Assembly: GCA_001189095.1 (NCBI GenBank)
Contig: LFCK01000002.1
Coordinates: 124,001-188,000, forward strand
Direction: 5' to 3'
Source: Parcubacteria bacterium C7867-001
GTDB lineage: Bacteria; Patescibacteria; Paceibacteria; UBA9973; UBA2103
DNA: 64,000 bases
The notes under the pieces are model-generated. The model saw only the letters and a program-made list of their open reading frames with translations, was not told where the DNA came from and ran no database searches. The translations under genes and the position numbers were made by a program. Positions 16,012-24,433 of this stretch are shown here, one piece after another. Positions within the stretch are counted from its first letter, which is position 1. Every line of letters starts with the position of its first letter.

Positions 16012-17730
16012 ATGGTCGCACTCCACAAACCCATAGATGCAGATGTGCGGGAAAGATTGAGCGGATACGACGACCTCACGGCTTCTTTGCTTGTGCGGCG
16101 TGGCGTGGAAACGGCGGCAGACGCCGCTGCGTTCCTCAGTCCTTCCTATGATGAGCATATCCATGATCCGATGCTTATAAAAAATATGCCGAAAGCCGCT
16201 GCGCGCCTCGCTGCGGCCATAACGAGTGGAGAGCGTATTGGCGTCTGGAGTGACTACGATTGCGACGGTATCCCCGGCGGCGTGGTACTACACGATTTTC
16301 TCAAGAAAGCGGGCGCGAACTTTACGAATTACATTCCACATCGCCACGAAGAGGGTTACGGGGTGAATGAAATGGGAATCGATAAACTTGCGAAGGATGG
16401 CGTAAAACTTTTAATCACCGTCGATTCCGGCATCGTCGATAACGACGCAGTCGCGCACGCTAACGCGCTCGGCATGGAAGTTATCATTACTGACCATCAC
16501 TTACCGAGCGAGGAATTGCCGCCAGCGTTTGCTGTCATCGATCCGAAGCAGGAAGGGGAAACCGCTCCGTTCCGCGACTACTGCGGTGCTGGGCTCGCGT
16601 GGAAACTAGTTTGCGCGACACTCGCACATGGATTCAAAGGGCGCGAAGCGATTCCGGAAGGGTGGGAGAAGTGGTTACTTGATATGGCAGGACTCGCAAC
16701 CATCGCGGACATGGTTCCGCTCACCGGAGAGAATCGTGTCATCGCGAAATACGGACTCCTTGTGATGCGGAAGTCGCCGCGCATTGGTCTACAAAAACTT
16801 CTGAAAATTGCACGAGTGAATCAGCGTTTCGTTTCGGAAGACGACGTTGGTTTCATGGTGGCTCCTCGCGTGAATGCCGCAAGTCGCATGGGAGATCCGC
16901 GCGACGCCTTCACTCTCCTTACAACGAGCGACGAGTCGGAGGCAGATCGGCTCGCAAAAGATTTGGAGAAGGCGAATCGCGGCAGGCGAAGCGCCGCCGC
17001 GGCCATCACGCGCGCGGTGCATGAACGACTCCACAAGCGTGAAAGCATTCCAAGCGTGATTGCGCTCGGTGACCCCGACTGGCGTCCGGGACTATTGGGG
17101 CTTGTTGCAAACGGTATCGCAGAAGAATACGAACGTCCGGTTTTTCTCTGGGGCCGCGAAGCGACAATGAAAGTGAAGGGTTCATGCCGCTCAGGAGGTG
17201 GCGCGCATGTTGTGGAGCTCATGCAGGCAGCTGGCGACACGTTTCTGGAATTTGGCGGACACGCAAAAAGCGGTGGCTTCTCGCTCGCTGAAGACGCTGT
17301 CTTCTCCTTCGAAGAGAATTTGTGTAGAGCGTATGAAACCCTCTCGTTCGCCGATGACGGAAACAGGTTTGCTTTGGCCGACCAAGAACTCACTCCGGAA
17401 GAAGCAACGCCCGAACTTCTGCAGAAAGTAAATCGCCTTGCTCCCTATGGGATGGGTAATGAGAAGCCCGTGTTTCTCTTTCGCAATGTGAGTCTCGTGA
17501 AAGTTGAATGGTTCGGCAAGGCGAATGAGCATCTGAAACTAAAAATCGCACGAGGTCTATCATTCGATAATGGGCCGATTGACGCTATCGCGTTCTACGC
17601 GAAGCGCGAACTCGGCAAGGTCTGCGAAACGATTGCAGACCGCTCGAGCGCAACGGTTCTTGGCTCACTTGAGCGCGATCAGTTTTCTCGGGGTGCGCCC
17701 ATACGTCTCAGGATCGTTTCTATTTCTTAG
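16012..17730 (+). CDS. recJ: Single-stranded-DNA-specific exonuclease RecJ
   Basis: 572 residues. DHH-family motifs are visible: DYDCDG at 81-86 (two of the metal aspartates), VDSGIVDND near 140, and ITDHHLP near 165, followed by the DHHA1 domain with GGHAKSGGF (about 410) and an OB-like C-terminal part. RecJ degrades 5' single-stranded DNA in recombination and repair, and in naturally competent bacteria may act on imported DNA. TACAAT ends 9 nt before the ATG with no Shine-Dalgarno. It precedes rnhA and comEC on the same strand, a DNA-handling group. Confidence 0.95.
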   Translation: MVALHKPIDADVRERLSGYDDLTASLLVRRGVETAADAAAFLSPSYDEHIHDPMLIKNMPKAAARLAAAITSGERIGVWSDYDCDGIPGGVVLHDFLKKAGANFTNYIPHRHEEGYGVNEMGIDKLAKDGVKLLITVDSGIVDNDAVAHANALGMEVIITDHHLPSEELPPAFAVIDPKQEGETAPFRDYCGAGLAWKLVCATLAHGFKGREAIPEGWEKWLLDMAGLATIADMVPLTGENRVIAKYGLLVMRKSPRIGLQKLLKIARVNQRFVSEDDVGFMVAPRVNAASRMGDPRDAFTLLTTSDESEADRLAKDLEKANRGRRSAAAAITRAVHERLHKRESIPSVIALGDPDWRPGLLGLVANGIAEEYERPVFLWGREATMKVKGSCRSGGGAHVVELMQAAGDTFLEFGGHAKSGGFSLAEDAVFSFEENLCRAYETLSFADDGNRFALADQELTPEEATPELLQKVNRLAPYGMGNEKPVFLFRNVSLVKVEWFGKANEHLKLKIARGLSFDNGPIDAIAFYAKRELGKVCETIADRSSATVLGSLERDQFSRGAPIRLRIVSIS

Positions 17731-17748
17731 ATTCGTTATACTTCTCGT

Positions 17749-18165
17749 ATGCATTTCACTATTTTTGCGGACGGGGGCTCGCGTGGGAATCCGGGGCCTG
17801 CAGGCTCAGGCGCTATTGTGCGGAACGGTGCAGGGGATGCGGTACTTACTGTTTCTCACTATATAGGTACAACAACTAACAATGTCGCCGAATACAAGGC
17901 GGTTATTTTTGCACTCGTGGGACTCGCAGAATATCTCGGCGCAGATGCATCGAGTGCGCAGGTCGAAGTGTTCATGGATAGCAAGCTCGTCGTTGAGCAG
18001 ATGAGCGGCAACTGGAAGATAAAGCATCCGAATATGAAACCACTCGCCGCGGAGGCGATGCGTGCGATGCGGGAATTCGCTTCGGTTACGTTCGCGCACG
18101 TTCCGCGCGAGAAAAATAAAGATGCGGACGCTCTCGCGAACGAGGCAATGGACAGAGGCGCATGA
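17749..18165 (+). CDS. rnhA: Ribonuclease H-like protein (RNase HI family)
   Basis: 138 residues. The RNase H fold is shown by FADGGSRGNPGPAGSG (Asp8), NNVAEYKAV (Glu48), VFMDSKLVV (Asp77) and REKNKDADALANEA (Asp127), which give the DEDD set, so it should cleave RNA in RNA:DNA hybrids. The sequence is of the compact type without the basic protrusion of E. coli RNase HI. TATACT ends 6 nt before the start codon (TCTCGT-ATG). Its last 4 nt overlap the start of comEC (ATGA), so the two are coupled. Confidence 0.92.
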   Translation: MHFTIFADGGSRGNPGPAGSGAIVRNGAGDAVLTVSHYIGTTTNNVAEYKAVIFALVGLAEYLGADASSAQVEVFMDSKLVVEQMSGNWKIKHPNMKPLAAEAMRAMREFASVTFAHVPREKNKDADALANEAMDRGA

Positions 18166-19643
18166 GCGGAACGCTTTTCATCGCAAGCATCATTGGAGTA
18201 ATTGGCGGCATCTTGTGCCGCTTTTTTAGTACGCCGGTTTGGTCGCTTGCAGCACTGTTCGGTGTCTTCGGTTTCGTATTTATTGTTGCGTATGCTGTTA
18301 AGCGTCGCGAGGCGTATGCTCTTCTTGCGTGTGCAACAGTAGTAGCGGCACTTATTCTCACGCGTCTTCTTTTCATTCCTTCCGAACTCCCATCTTCGTT
18401 TGTGTCGCTCGTCGACACGAAGGTTTCTTTTGAGGGAACCATTGTCAGCGATCCTGATATTCGCGATTCAAACCAGCATGTCGTTATCGAGGTCGAGAAG
18501 GAGGGGGAGGCAACAAAAATTCTTGCATTCGCGCCGCTTTTCCCGAAGCTTGCATACGGGGAGCGTGTTGAGGTTTCTGGAAAGCTGAAATATCCAGAAC
18601 CGTTCACAACTGATGGGGGACGAACGTTTGCGTATGACGAGTATCTCGCGAAAGACGGAATATTCTCTCTCATCTCATATGCAGAAGTTACGGTACTCGA
18701 AGAGCCGGAAGGGTTCTTTACGAACGCGAGAGGATTCTTGTATTCGATAAAGCATGCGTTCGTTGACGCGCTCATGCGCGCACTCCCGCAAGCGCAGGCT
18801 GCGCTCGCGTCCGGACTTATTGCAGGAGGGAAGCAAGGGCTTGGCGATGATCTGCTTGAAGCGTTTACCATTGCGGGACTTCTGCCAATCATCGTCTTGT
18901 CGGGGTACAACGTGATGATTGTTGCGGATTGGATTCGTAAACTCTTCGGGTTCCTCCCAAAACGATTTTCGATACTTCTCTCCGCGCTCGCGGTTGCTGC
19001 GTTCGTGCTCGCGGCGGGCGGCGGGTCGTCCGCGGTGCGTGCGGGGTTCATGGCAGGGCTCGCGCTTTTCGCTCGCGTAACGAATCGAACCTACGTTGCA
19101 CTCCGCGCGCTCGCAGCGGTATTCATCGGCATGCTTTTCCTGAACCCGCTTCTTTTGCTCAACGACCCCGGATTCCAGTTTTCATTCGTAGCAACGCTCG
19201 GTCTCATTCTGGGAACGCCAATCGTCGAGCGGCGTTTGTTGTGGATCAAAAATGAATTCTTGCGCGAAATAGCAGCGACGACCGTCGCGGCACAAATCGC
19301 GGTTTTGCCGCTGCTTCTCTATCAAACAGGCAATCTCTCACTCGTTTCGCTTCTTGCGAATGTGCTCGTGCTTCCGTTCGTTCCGCTCACGATGCTGCTT
19401 TCGTTCCTTGCGGCACTCGTCAGTTTCGTCGTACCCAACATTGCGCCTCTTGCGGGTGCGCCCGCCTTTGTTTTCCTTTCCTACATTATTGGCGTGGGAG
19501 AGATAAGCGCGTCGCTCCCGTACGCCCACCTCATCGTGTATGCCTTTCCGTTCTGGATCGTCATCGGCCTCTACCTCCTCATCGCCTATATTTTTCTTGA
19601 GCTCTGCGGCGCAAAAGTTGCAGCCGTAAAGGGTACGGGGTAG
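18162..19643 (+). CDS. comEC: ComEC/Rec2 competence channel protein (no MBL domain)
   Basis: 493 residues. Two to three TM helices (1-70) lead to a DUF4131/OB-like beta region (about 85-175), then the competence domain with many TM helices (about 215-480). It contains ASGLIAGGKQGL, the ComEC motif LPIIVLSGYNVMIV (about 235-248) and SSAVRAGFMAGLALFAR (about 290-306). ComEC moves single-stranded DNA through the inner membrane. The C-terminal metallo-beta-lactamase domain of long ComEC is absent, as in short forms. Together with the pilus genes it supports a DNA-uptake capacity. Coupled to rnhA by a 4-nt overlap. Confidence 0.93.
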   Translation: MSGTLFIASIIGVIGGILCRFFSTPVWSLAALFGVFGFVFIVAYAVKRREAYALLACATVVAALILTRLLFIPSELPSSFVSLVDTKVSFEGTIVSDPDIRDSNQHVVIEVEKEGEATKILAFAPLFPKLAYGERVEVSGKLKYPEPFTTDGGRTFAYDEYLAKDGIFSLISYAEVTVLEEPEGFFTNARGFLYSIKHAFVDALMRALPQAQAALASGLIAGGKQGLGDDLLEAFTIAGLLPIIVLSGYNVMIVADWIRKLFGFLPKRFSILLSALAVAAFVLAAGGGSSAVRAGFMAGLALFARVTNRTYVALRALAAVFIGMLFLNPLLLLNDPGFQFSFVATLGLILGTPIVERRLLWIKNEFLREIAATTVAAQIAVLPLLLYQTGNLSLVSLLANVLVLPFVPLTMLLSFLAALVSFVVPNIAPLAGAPAFVFLSYIIGVGEISASLPYAHLIVYAFPFWIVIGLYLLIAYIFLELCGAKVAAVKGTG

Positions 19644-19670
19644 GGTGCAAAAAGAGAAAAGGAGAGTGAC

Positions 19671-19934
19671 ATGAGTGATGAACTGGCTATTACCCTAGCG
19701 ATCAAGCTTCCGATCCTGCAGGACAAAATCTACCTCGAAGATTTGCCGGAGGTTTCGGCGACCAACTTCAAGTCGGTTCCGGCCGGCATCGAGCAGCTTA
19801 AACGGAAGCTCGAAGGTTACTGCAAGACGTTCGGCAACGAACCGGTGCGTGTCGCAATTGCCTACGATGGAAAGGCGGCGCCGACGATGGTCATTTTCGC
19901 GCCCGAAAACTTCAAGTTCATCGGAGGCGCATGA
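19671..19934 (+). CDS. Orphan 87-aa protein
   Basis: Not recognised. 87 residues, soluble. AAAAGGAGAG lies 6-9 nt before the ATG. No motif beyond a mixed helix/strand pattern ending APTMVIFAPENFKFIGGA. It lies 27 nt after comEC and is closed by a strong terminator shared with the convergent sod gene, so it may be co-transcribed with comEC or have its own weak promoter. Confidence 0.75.
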   Translation: MSDELAITLAIKLPILQDKIYLEDLPEVSATNFKSVPAGIEQLKRKLEGYCKTFGNEPVRVAIAYDGKAAPTMVIFAPENFKFIGGA

Positions 19935-19935
19935 A

Positions 19936-19966
19936 AAAGCCCAGCGACCATTGGTCGCTGGGCTTT
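19936..19966. terminator. Bidirectional terminator
   Basis: 14-bp perfect stem with an ATT loop, between the 87-aa gene (+) and sod (-). Confidence 0.9.
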
Positions 19967-19973
19967 CGTTTTG

Positions 19974-20576
19974 CTAAAGCGCTTTCGCGAGTCTCGCTTC
20001 CACCGTCGACCAGTTTACGTTCGAGAGGAACGCATCAACGTAGGTCATTTTTTCTTTTGGCACATAGTCCACCATATACGCGTGTTCCCAGAGGTCGACG
20101 GCGAGAATGATGGGAAGTCCTGCAAGCTGACCAATCTCGTGATCGTTTACGAATGAGGTGTGGAGCGTCTTTCCGACAGGATCGTAATACGTGACGACCC
20201 AACCGATTCCGCGCGTGCCAGCGACATCCTTTATATGCTTTATATATCCATCCCGGTTGCCGTACTTTTCCTTTGCGCACGCGGCAAGCGAAGCGGCAGG
20301 GTCCGCTTCCTTCGACCCGCCCTCGAATTGTTCGAAGTAGTACTCATGCATCCGCATGCCGTCGAACTCGAAGCCAAGCCGGCGACGCAATTCCGCAATG
20401 GCGAGCTTGTCGCCTTCACTCGCCTTGTCTCCGTATCCGGCGTAGCTCTTGAGTGTTTCCGTGATGAGATTTACGTGCTTAACGTACCCCTCGTAGAGCG
20501 CGAGGTGCACCTCTATTTGCTTCTTCGAGAGGCCTTTTAATTCGGGGAGGTCGAACGTTCGTGCGGTGTAGGTCAT
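19974..20576 (-). CDS. sodB: Fe/Mn-type superoxide dismutase
   Basis: 200 residues. It dismutates superoxide to peroxide and oxygen. All four metal ligands can be placed: His24 (IEVH), His77 (MRMHEYYFEQF), Asp161 and His165 (DLWEHAYMVDY). The second-ligand region MHEYYFEQFEGG differs from the NHxFYW of standard enzymes, so metal preference cannot be told from sequence. The promoter is unusually clear: TATAAT (20583-20588) ends 6 nt before the ATG, leaderless, and back-to-back with the kinase-like gene's promoter. No signal peptide, so it is cytosolic. Confidence 0.92.
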   Translation of the reverse strand: MTYTARTFDLPELKGLSKKQIEVHLALYEGYVKHVNLITETLKSYAGYGDKASEGDKLAIAELRRRLGFEFDGMRMHEYYFEQFEGGSKEADPAASLAACAKEKYGNRDGYIKHIKDVAGTRGIGWVVTYYDPVGKTLHTSFVNDHEIGQLAGLPIILAVDLWEHAYMVDYVPKEKMTYVDAFLSNVNWSTVEARLAKAL

Positions 20577-20618
20577 AGAGGAATTATATACGGTACTCGT
20601 GAGGGCGGTATGAGGGTT

Positions 20619-20646
20619 TTGTAAGGTGGCATAGGTGGGATACCAT
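20619..20646 (+). promoter_or_regulatory. Promoter of leaderless kinase-like gene
   Basis: TTGTAA at 20619-20624, 16-nt spacer, TACCAT at 20641-20646, 7 nt before the ATG. Confidence 0.5.
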
Positions 20647-20653
20647 ATCCTTC

Positions 20654-21670
20654 ATGGACAACAGGATAAGTAACTGGCCGCCCTCCTCGAGCGGCTCAAA
20701 AGACCCCAAGCAAACTTCAGACGCAGAGCTTCTAACGCCGGACGAAATAGAAACGGAGCTCGAAAATATGGATCCGGAGCTGCGACTCTCATTTCGCCGT
20801 ATCCCCAAAGAACTCTGGCCGCGACATTTCAATGCAATAGAAAATCTGAAAAATGATTCGGATGTCGATCCCGCACTTGTTGGTGAGCGTCAAAAAAATT
20901 ATATGGCGGTCATCATCGAAGCTCGTGAGAAAGCAGTGGTTGAATTCCATGTCTCGGATAAGGGGTTACAGGAACAGTGGCCTGAAGCTCCAGAGCAGCT
21001 GGGCTCAAAACTCCGCGAAGCGTTCGCTCTATCCGGTAATCTTCTCGGTGCAGGCCGAACTGCGCGAGTGAAGAGTGTGAAGTTCGACGGTATCGATAAG
21101 CCTATTGCGGTCAAATATCTTCTTACTCCAACTGAGAAGACACTCTCGGTAGACGGTGAGCATGACATGCTGAAAGAGGTGGAAACTATTACAAAGATAG
21201 AGGAGGCGGAAAATCGCTCAGGCGCAGGCATGCATGTCCGTGTTCCGCATCCGTACTTCTACTTCAAGGATCGCAAACTCCAGACGTACGGCATGTCGGA
21301 AGTGAATGGTGTTGATATCGAAAACCTCCTTAAAGGAACAAACTCGCGCATAGGACTCCAAGACACGGTCATGAACGCTCTTCGGAAGCGCTTCGAAACG
21401 CCACAATCGAGAGAGGAACTCTGGAAAGAGGTCGATACGTTTGTAAACGCTATGCATGAAGTATGTCTCCACGGAGACGTGAAGGATAAGAACATCATGG
21501 TCGACGACGAAGGCCGCTTCTTCCTCATTGATTTCGGTCAGTCGGTGCCAGTAAGTTCGATGACTGAGGAAACGCGAGCACAATTTGACGAATTGAAAGA
21601 CGAGGAACGAAAGGCGATGCAGAATCGTATTCGAAATCTCGTGCAGGTTGCGGTTGCGGCTAAAGCATAA
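20654..21670 (+). CDS. Protein-kinase-like (RIO/ABC1-like) protein
   Basis: 338 residues. A polar N-terminal region (1-120, probably helical) precedes a kinase-like domain: glycine loop LLGAGRTARV (131-140), IAVKYLL with Lys154, catalytic loop HGDVKDKN at 273-280 (Asp275, Asn280) and IDFGQS with Asp293. The HGDxxxxN form and absent APE/activation segment place it near RIO, ABC1 or other atypical small-molecule/protein kinases rather than classical Hanks kinases. The target is unknown. It is convergent with the HD-domain gene at 21711 and shares a terminator. Confidence 0.8.
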   Translation: MDNRISNWPPSSSGSKDPKQTSDAELLTPDEIETELENMDPELRLSFRRIPKELWPRHFNAIENLKNDSDVDPALVGERQKNYMAVIIEAREKAVVEFHVSDKGLQEQWPEAPEQLGSKLREAFALSGNLLGAGRTARVKSVKFDGIDKPIAVKYLLTPTEKTLSVDGEHDMLKEVETITKIEEAENRSGAGMHVRVPHPYFYFKDRKLQTYGMSEVNGVDIENLLKGTNSRIGLQDTVMNALRKRFETPQSREELWKEVDTFVNAMHEVCLHGDVKDKNIMVDDEGRFFLIDFGQSVPVSSMTEETRAQFDELKDEERKAMQNRIRNLVQVAVAAKA

Positions 21671-21682
21671 CCGTACGTAAAA

Positions 21683-21705
21683 GGGTGCCGGCAAGGCCGG
21701 CACCC
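21683..21705. terminator. Bidirectional terminator
   Basis: 10-bp stem GGGTGCCGGC with an AAG loop, between convergent genes. Confidence 0.75.
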
Positions 21706-21710
21706 GTAGC

Positions 21711-22346
21711 TTATTTCTTAGACGTTCTCGGTTTGTACGCGCTCGCGAGCGCGATAGCGTGCTCGAGTTCTTGGATGAGGATGCACTCCTGTTCCGCGTA
21801 CGGAAGGTAGTAGCGCACCGTCTCCTCTATTTTCGCGCGACGCTTGTCTTCGGGTCGCCCATCGAGCGTCAGCAGATTGTGCAGACGGTCGGCGAGCTTG
21901 ATGAACCAGAATTCGCGCGGCGCAAACCGGAAGCGCTCATGGTAGATACGTTCCCGTTCGTGCTTGGTCCCGAAGGTTTCGTCCGGCATCGAGAGATACT
22001 CGAGCAGAAGCGCCACTTCGCGCCCGTATTCGCTCGAGATGCGTTCGATGGTCCACTCCTTCTTATCTTCGACGCTGTCATGCATGAGAGCGGCGACGAT
22101 GAGGTGATGGTCCTTCACACGCAGATACTCGATGAGGATGAGCGCGACGGCCCGCAAGTGCTCGAAATAGCGTTCGCCGCCGTCTCGAAACGTTTCGCGG
22201 AACGCGTCCTTCGCATCGTTATACGCCTTTTCGATCTCGCGGTAGCGAGGATCGTGGGGCGGCAAGAACTGCGCGATGCGCCGGAAGAACGTCTCTCGGT
22301 TCTGAGCCTCTTTCAAAAAGGGCATGTTGAGGGTGTGCCTAAGCAT
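21711..22346 (-). CDS. RelA/SpoT-type HD hydrolase domain protein
   Basis: 211 residues. It matches the HD half of (p)ppGpp enzymes: YFEHLRAVALIL (His63), ALMHDSVED (His89-Asp90, with the following Glu93-Asp94) and KLADRLHNLLTL (Asp153), spaced as in SpoT/MESH1. No synthetase or TGS domain is attached. The likely activity is hydrolysis of (p)ppGpp or a related nucleotide, possibly a small alarmone hydrolase. AAGGAAGGTGG upstream gives the ATG at 22346. The adjacent gene on the same strand is rpmB, with a terminator between. Confidence 0.85.
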   Translation of the reverse strand: MLRHTLNMPFLKEAQNRETFFRRIAQFLPPHDPRYREIEKAYNDAKDAFRETFRDGGERYFEHLRAVALILIEYLRVKDHHLIVAALMHDSVEDKKEWTIERISSEYGREVALLLEYLSMPDETFGTKHERERIYHERFRFAPREFWFIKLADRLHNLLTLDGRPEDKRRAKIEETVRYYLPYAEQECILIQELEHAIALASAYKPRTSKK

Positions 22347-22398
22347 TGAGCCACCTTCCTTTCTGTCTTTCCTTTTCTACAAAAATAGGGGAGTGTCA

Positions 22399-22432
22399 AA
22401 AAACCACCGCCCCCAAGGGGGCGGTGGTTTTT
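22399..22432 (-). terminator. Terminator of rpmB
   Basis: Long stem with A and T flanks (about 15 bp, AA loop). On the minus strand it directly follows rpmB. Confidence 0.9.
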
Positions 22433-22438
22433 CGGGTC

Positions 22439-22684
22439 TTATTTGATGACTCCTGCTTTCTTAAGGGTGGCGAAAGCGCCGTTCTTCTTGATGTGGCGGA
22501 GGCCTTTCACCGAGATGTCGACGAGGACCGACTTACCGAGCTCCGCAATGAAAATGCGGCGCTTCTGGAGGTTTGCCTTGCGGCGTACTTTGCCGGTCGG
22601 ATTGAACTGCGTTGCACGGGTACGGTTAGAATACCGCCCGCCAATCTGCGTGCTCTTTCCGGTGATTTCACATTCGCGTGCCAT
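22439..22684 (-). CDS. rpmB: Ribosomal protein bL28
   Basis: 81 residues from the ATG at 22684. It starts MARECEITGKSTQIGGRYS and continues KRRIFIAELGKSVLVDISVKGLRHIKK, the usual L28 pattern. It lacks the second CxxC-type cysteines of zinc-binding L28; only one Cys (residue 5) is near the N-terminus. A longer frame to 22723 is rejected because TATAGT lies 9 nt upstream of the chosen ATG. It is a monocistronic, predicted leaderless ribosomal gene with its own terminator. Confidence 0.95.
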   Translation of the reverse strand: MARECEITGKSTQIGGRYSNRTRATQFNPTGKVRRKANLQKRRIFIAELGKSVLVDISVKGLRHIKKNGAFATLKKAGVIK

Positions 22685-22770
22685 AGTGGGAGGACTATAG
22701 CACGGGGGGTTTGTGTCTGGCAATTAGGGGAACCGAGTGTTACAAAGCTCTCAGAAACAAGGAGAATCTC

Positions 22771-23019
22771 ATGATTCATACAATGGTGAGTAGCGAGTCC
22801 GACCCTACGGAAAGATTCCCCAGTGTCATTCCGGTCGAGGTACTGATTCCGATGCTTCTGCTCCTCTACATCCTTGCCGATGTGGCGTGGAGGCCGTCTG
22901 TTGTGTATGCGGCGTCTCTCTTCGGAAAGACGATCACTCCTCTAGAGGCGAGCAACGGCGTTTCTGCGTTCCTGCTCCCCGTATTGCTCGCCATCGTCTT
23001 CCGATGGGTTAAAAAATGA
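22771..23019 (+). CDS. Small membrane protein (82 aa)
   Basis: Not recognised. From the ATG at 22771 (AAGGAG 8 nt upstream) the protein has two hydrophobic segments, about residues 22-40 (VLIPMLLLLYILADVAW) and 58-78 (ending VFRWVKK). The positive C-terminus suggests both ends lie in the cytoplasm. The frame is open to 22711 but that start overlaps the rpmB promoter. A terminator at 23028-23052 closes it. Confidence 0.75.
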   Translation: MIHTMVSSESDPTERFPSVIPVEVLIPMLLLLYILADVAWRPSVVYAASLFGKTITPLEASNGVSAFLLPVLLAIVFRWVKK

Positions 23020-23027
23020 ATTTCTGG

Positions 23028-23052
23028 CCGCCGCGCTCTGCGCGGCGGTTTT
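23028..23052 (+). terminator. Intrinsic terminator
   Basis: 9-bp GC stem followed by TTTT, directly abutting the TATAAT of the next gene at 23055. Confidence 0.82.
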
Positions 23053-23070
23053 GCTATAATGGACTTCATC

Positions 23071-23712
23071 ATGTTGAGCGATCTCGAAATCAGTATCTTC
23101 TCCATCGTTGTTCTTATCTTCTCCATCATCATCCACGAGGTGGCCCACGGCTACGCCGCGTATGCGCTTGGAGATCCAACTGCCAAGCTCTCCGGCAGGC
23201 TCACCATGAACCCGCTTCCGCACATCGACCCCATTGGCTCGGTGCTTCTTCCGGCGTTCTTCGTGCTTTCGCACTCCTCGATTCTCTTCGGTTGGGCAAA
23301 GCCGGTTCCGTACAATCCCTACAATCTGAAGAACCAGCGTTGGGGTGAAGCCATTGTGGGCGCTGCGGGTGTCGCAACGAACTTCGTTCTCGCTATAGTT
23401 TTTGTACTCATCGCGCGCTTCGCGTTCGGTATAGGAGAAAGTTTGTTTGGTCAGCTCGCTGCTATTGTCGCACTCACCAATCTTTTCCTTGGCGCGTTCA
23501 ACCTCATTCCGTTCCCGCCGCTCGATGGCTACACCGTGCTTCGCGGCGTTCTCCCGTATCGCTATGCGCAGAGTTTCAGGAATTTCGAAGAGCGATTGAG
23601 CAGCGCTGGTATCTTCGGTCTTATCGCCTTTCTGTTTATCTTCTCGTACATACTCGCAGGACCCTTCTACAATTTCGTTTTCTGGGTGTTCTCGCTCATG
23701 CTCGGGCAGTAG
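23071..23712 (+). CDS. M50 family site-2-type membrane metalloprotease
   Basis: 213 residues with about five TM helices. The zinc site is HEVAH (His22, Glu23, His26) in the first helix and the distal NLIPFPPLDG (Asp152), the S2P/SpoIVFB signature, without a PDZ domain. Such proteases cut membrane proteins within the bilayer in signalling. The ATG at 23059 overlaps the TATAAT box (23055-23060), so the ATG at 23071, 10 nt downstream of the box, is the likely leaderless start. An HD-domain gene follows after 3 nt. Confidence 0.92.
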   Translation: MLSDLEISIFSIVVLIFSIIIHEVAHGYAAYALGDPTAKLSGRLTMNPLPHIDPIGSVLLPAFFVLSHSSILFGWAKPVPYNPYNLKNQRWGEAIVGAAGVATNFVLAIVFVLIARFAFGIGESLFGQLAAIVALTNLFLGAFNLIPFPPLDGYTVLRGVLPYRYAQSFRNFEERLSSAGIFGLIAFLFIFSYILAGPFYNFVFWVFSLMLGQ

Positions 23713-23715
23713 TCT

Positions 23716-24342
23716 ATGGTGCAGATGAAAGAAATAACTGCTGCGGTCGTCGAGAAGACGGTCGAGCTTGGCCGCATGCTCTTGAATTTCGGTCTCGTAA
23801 AGCGCGTCACGCAGCACGAGGACGGCGTGACGTATGAAAGCGATTCCACCCACACCGTGATGCTCGGTGTGATGGCCTGCGCCTTTGCGAAGGAGTACGT
23901 GCCGGACCTCGATCTCGGAAAAGTCGCGCAATTCGCGCTCGTGCACGATCTCGTCGAAGTTTACGCAGGGGACACGAATACATTTGGAAAAATTGAGCAC
24001 AACCCGGACAAAGAAGAACGCGAGCGCGAAGCGCTCGCGCGTATTAAAACAGAGTTCGATAGCGTCTATCCGTGGCTCGGAGACACGATCACCGAATACG
24101 AACAGCTCGCATCTCGCGAAGCGCGCTACATAAAGGTGTTCGACAAAATCCTTCCAAAAGTCACCCATCTTTTAAACGCCGGAAGTGCGGTGCGAGCACA
24201 GGGTCAGACCAAAGAAATGGCATCAGCTTTCATCGGGGCGCAGATAGAAAAACTCGCTCATTCCTACGCAACAGACCAGTCCGAAGCCATGACGCTCCTC
24301 AAGGAAATGCATGCTGAGTTCGAACGCAAGGTGTTTCCCTAG
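23716..24342 (+). CDS. HD-domain hydrolase (YfbR/HDDC2-like)
   Basis: 208 residues. SDSTHTVMLGV (His46), LVHDLVEVYAGDT (His77-Asp78, Glu81) and a later KVFDKILPK match small HD phosphohydrolases of the YfbR/HDDC2 group, which remove phosphate from deoxynucleoside 5'-monophosphates. It lies 3 nt after the M50 protease stop, so the two are co-transcribed. No signal or membrane segment. The substrate is inferred from family only. Confidence 0.83.
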   Translation: MVQMKEITAAVVEKTVELGRMLLNFGLVKRVTQHEDGVTYESDSTHTVMLGVMACAFAKEYVPDLDLGKVAQFALVHDLVEVYAGDTNTFGKIEHNPDKEEREREALARIKTEFDSVYPWLGDTITEYEQLASREARYIKVFDKILPKVTHLLNAGSAVRAQGQTKEMASAFIGAQIEKLAHSYATDQSEAMTLLKEMHAEFERKVFP

Positions 24343-24357
24343 GGAAAGGGTAGGGTA

Positions 24358-24386
24358 TTGACTTTTATACATATATATGGTATAGT
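24358..24386 (+). promoter_or_regulatory. Strong sigma70 promoter
   Basis: TTGACT at 24358-24363, 17-nt spacer, TATAGT at 24381-24386; start of the atypical 24.4-26.6 kb segment. Confidence 0.75.
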
Positions 24387-24433
24387 GGCACTTGGGTCCG
24401 CGCATTCGCGCGTTGTTCCCCAAGGAGAGTAAT

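Noticed and set aside
18086..19051. 321-codon minus-strand frame opposite comEC
   Set aside because: Antisense of comEC; Ser/Thr/Pro-rich without domains or start site.
22942..24168. 408-codon minus-strand frame opposite the M50 and HD genes
   Set aside because: Antisense shadow of two convincing genes with start signals and catalytic motifs.
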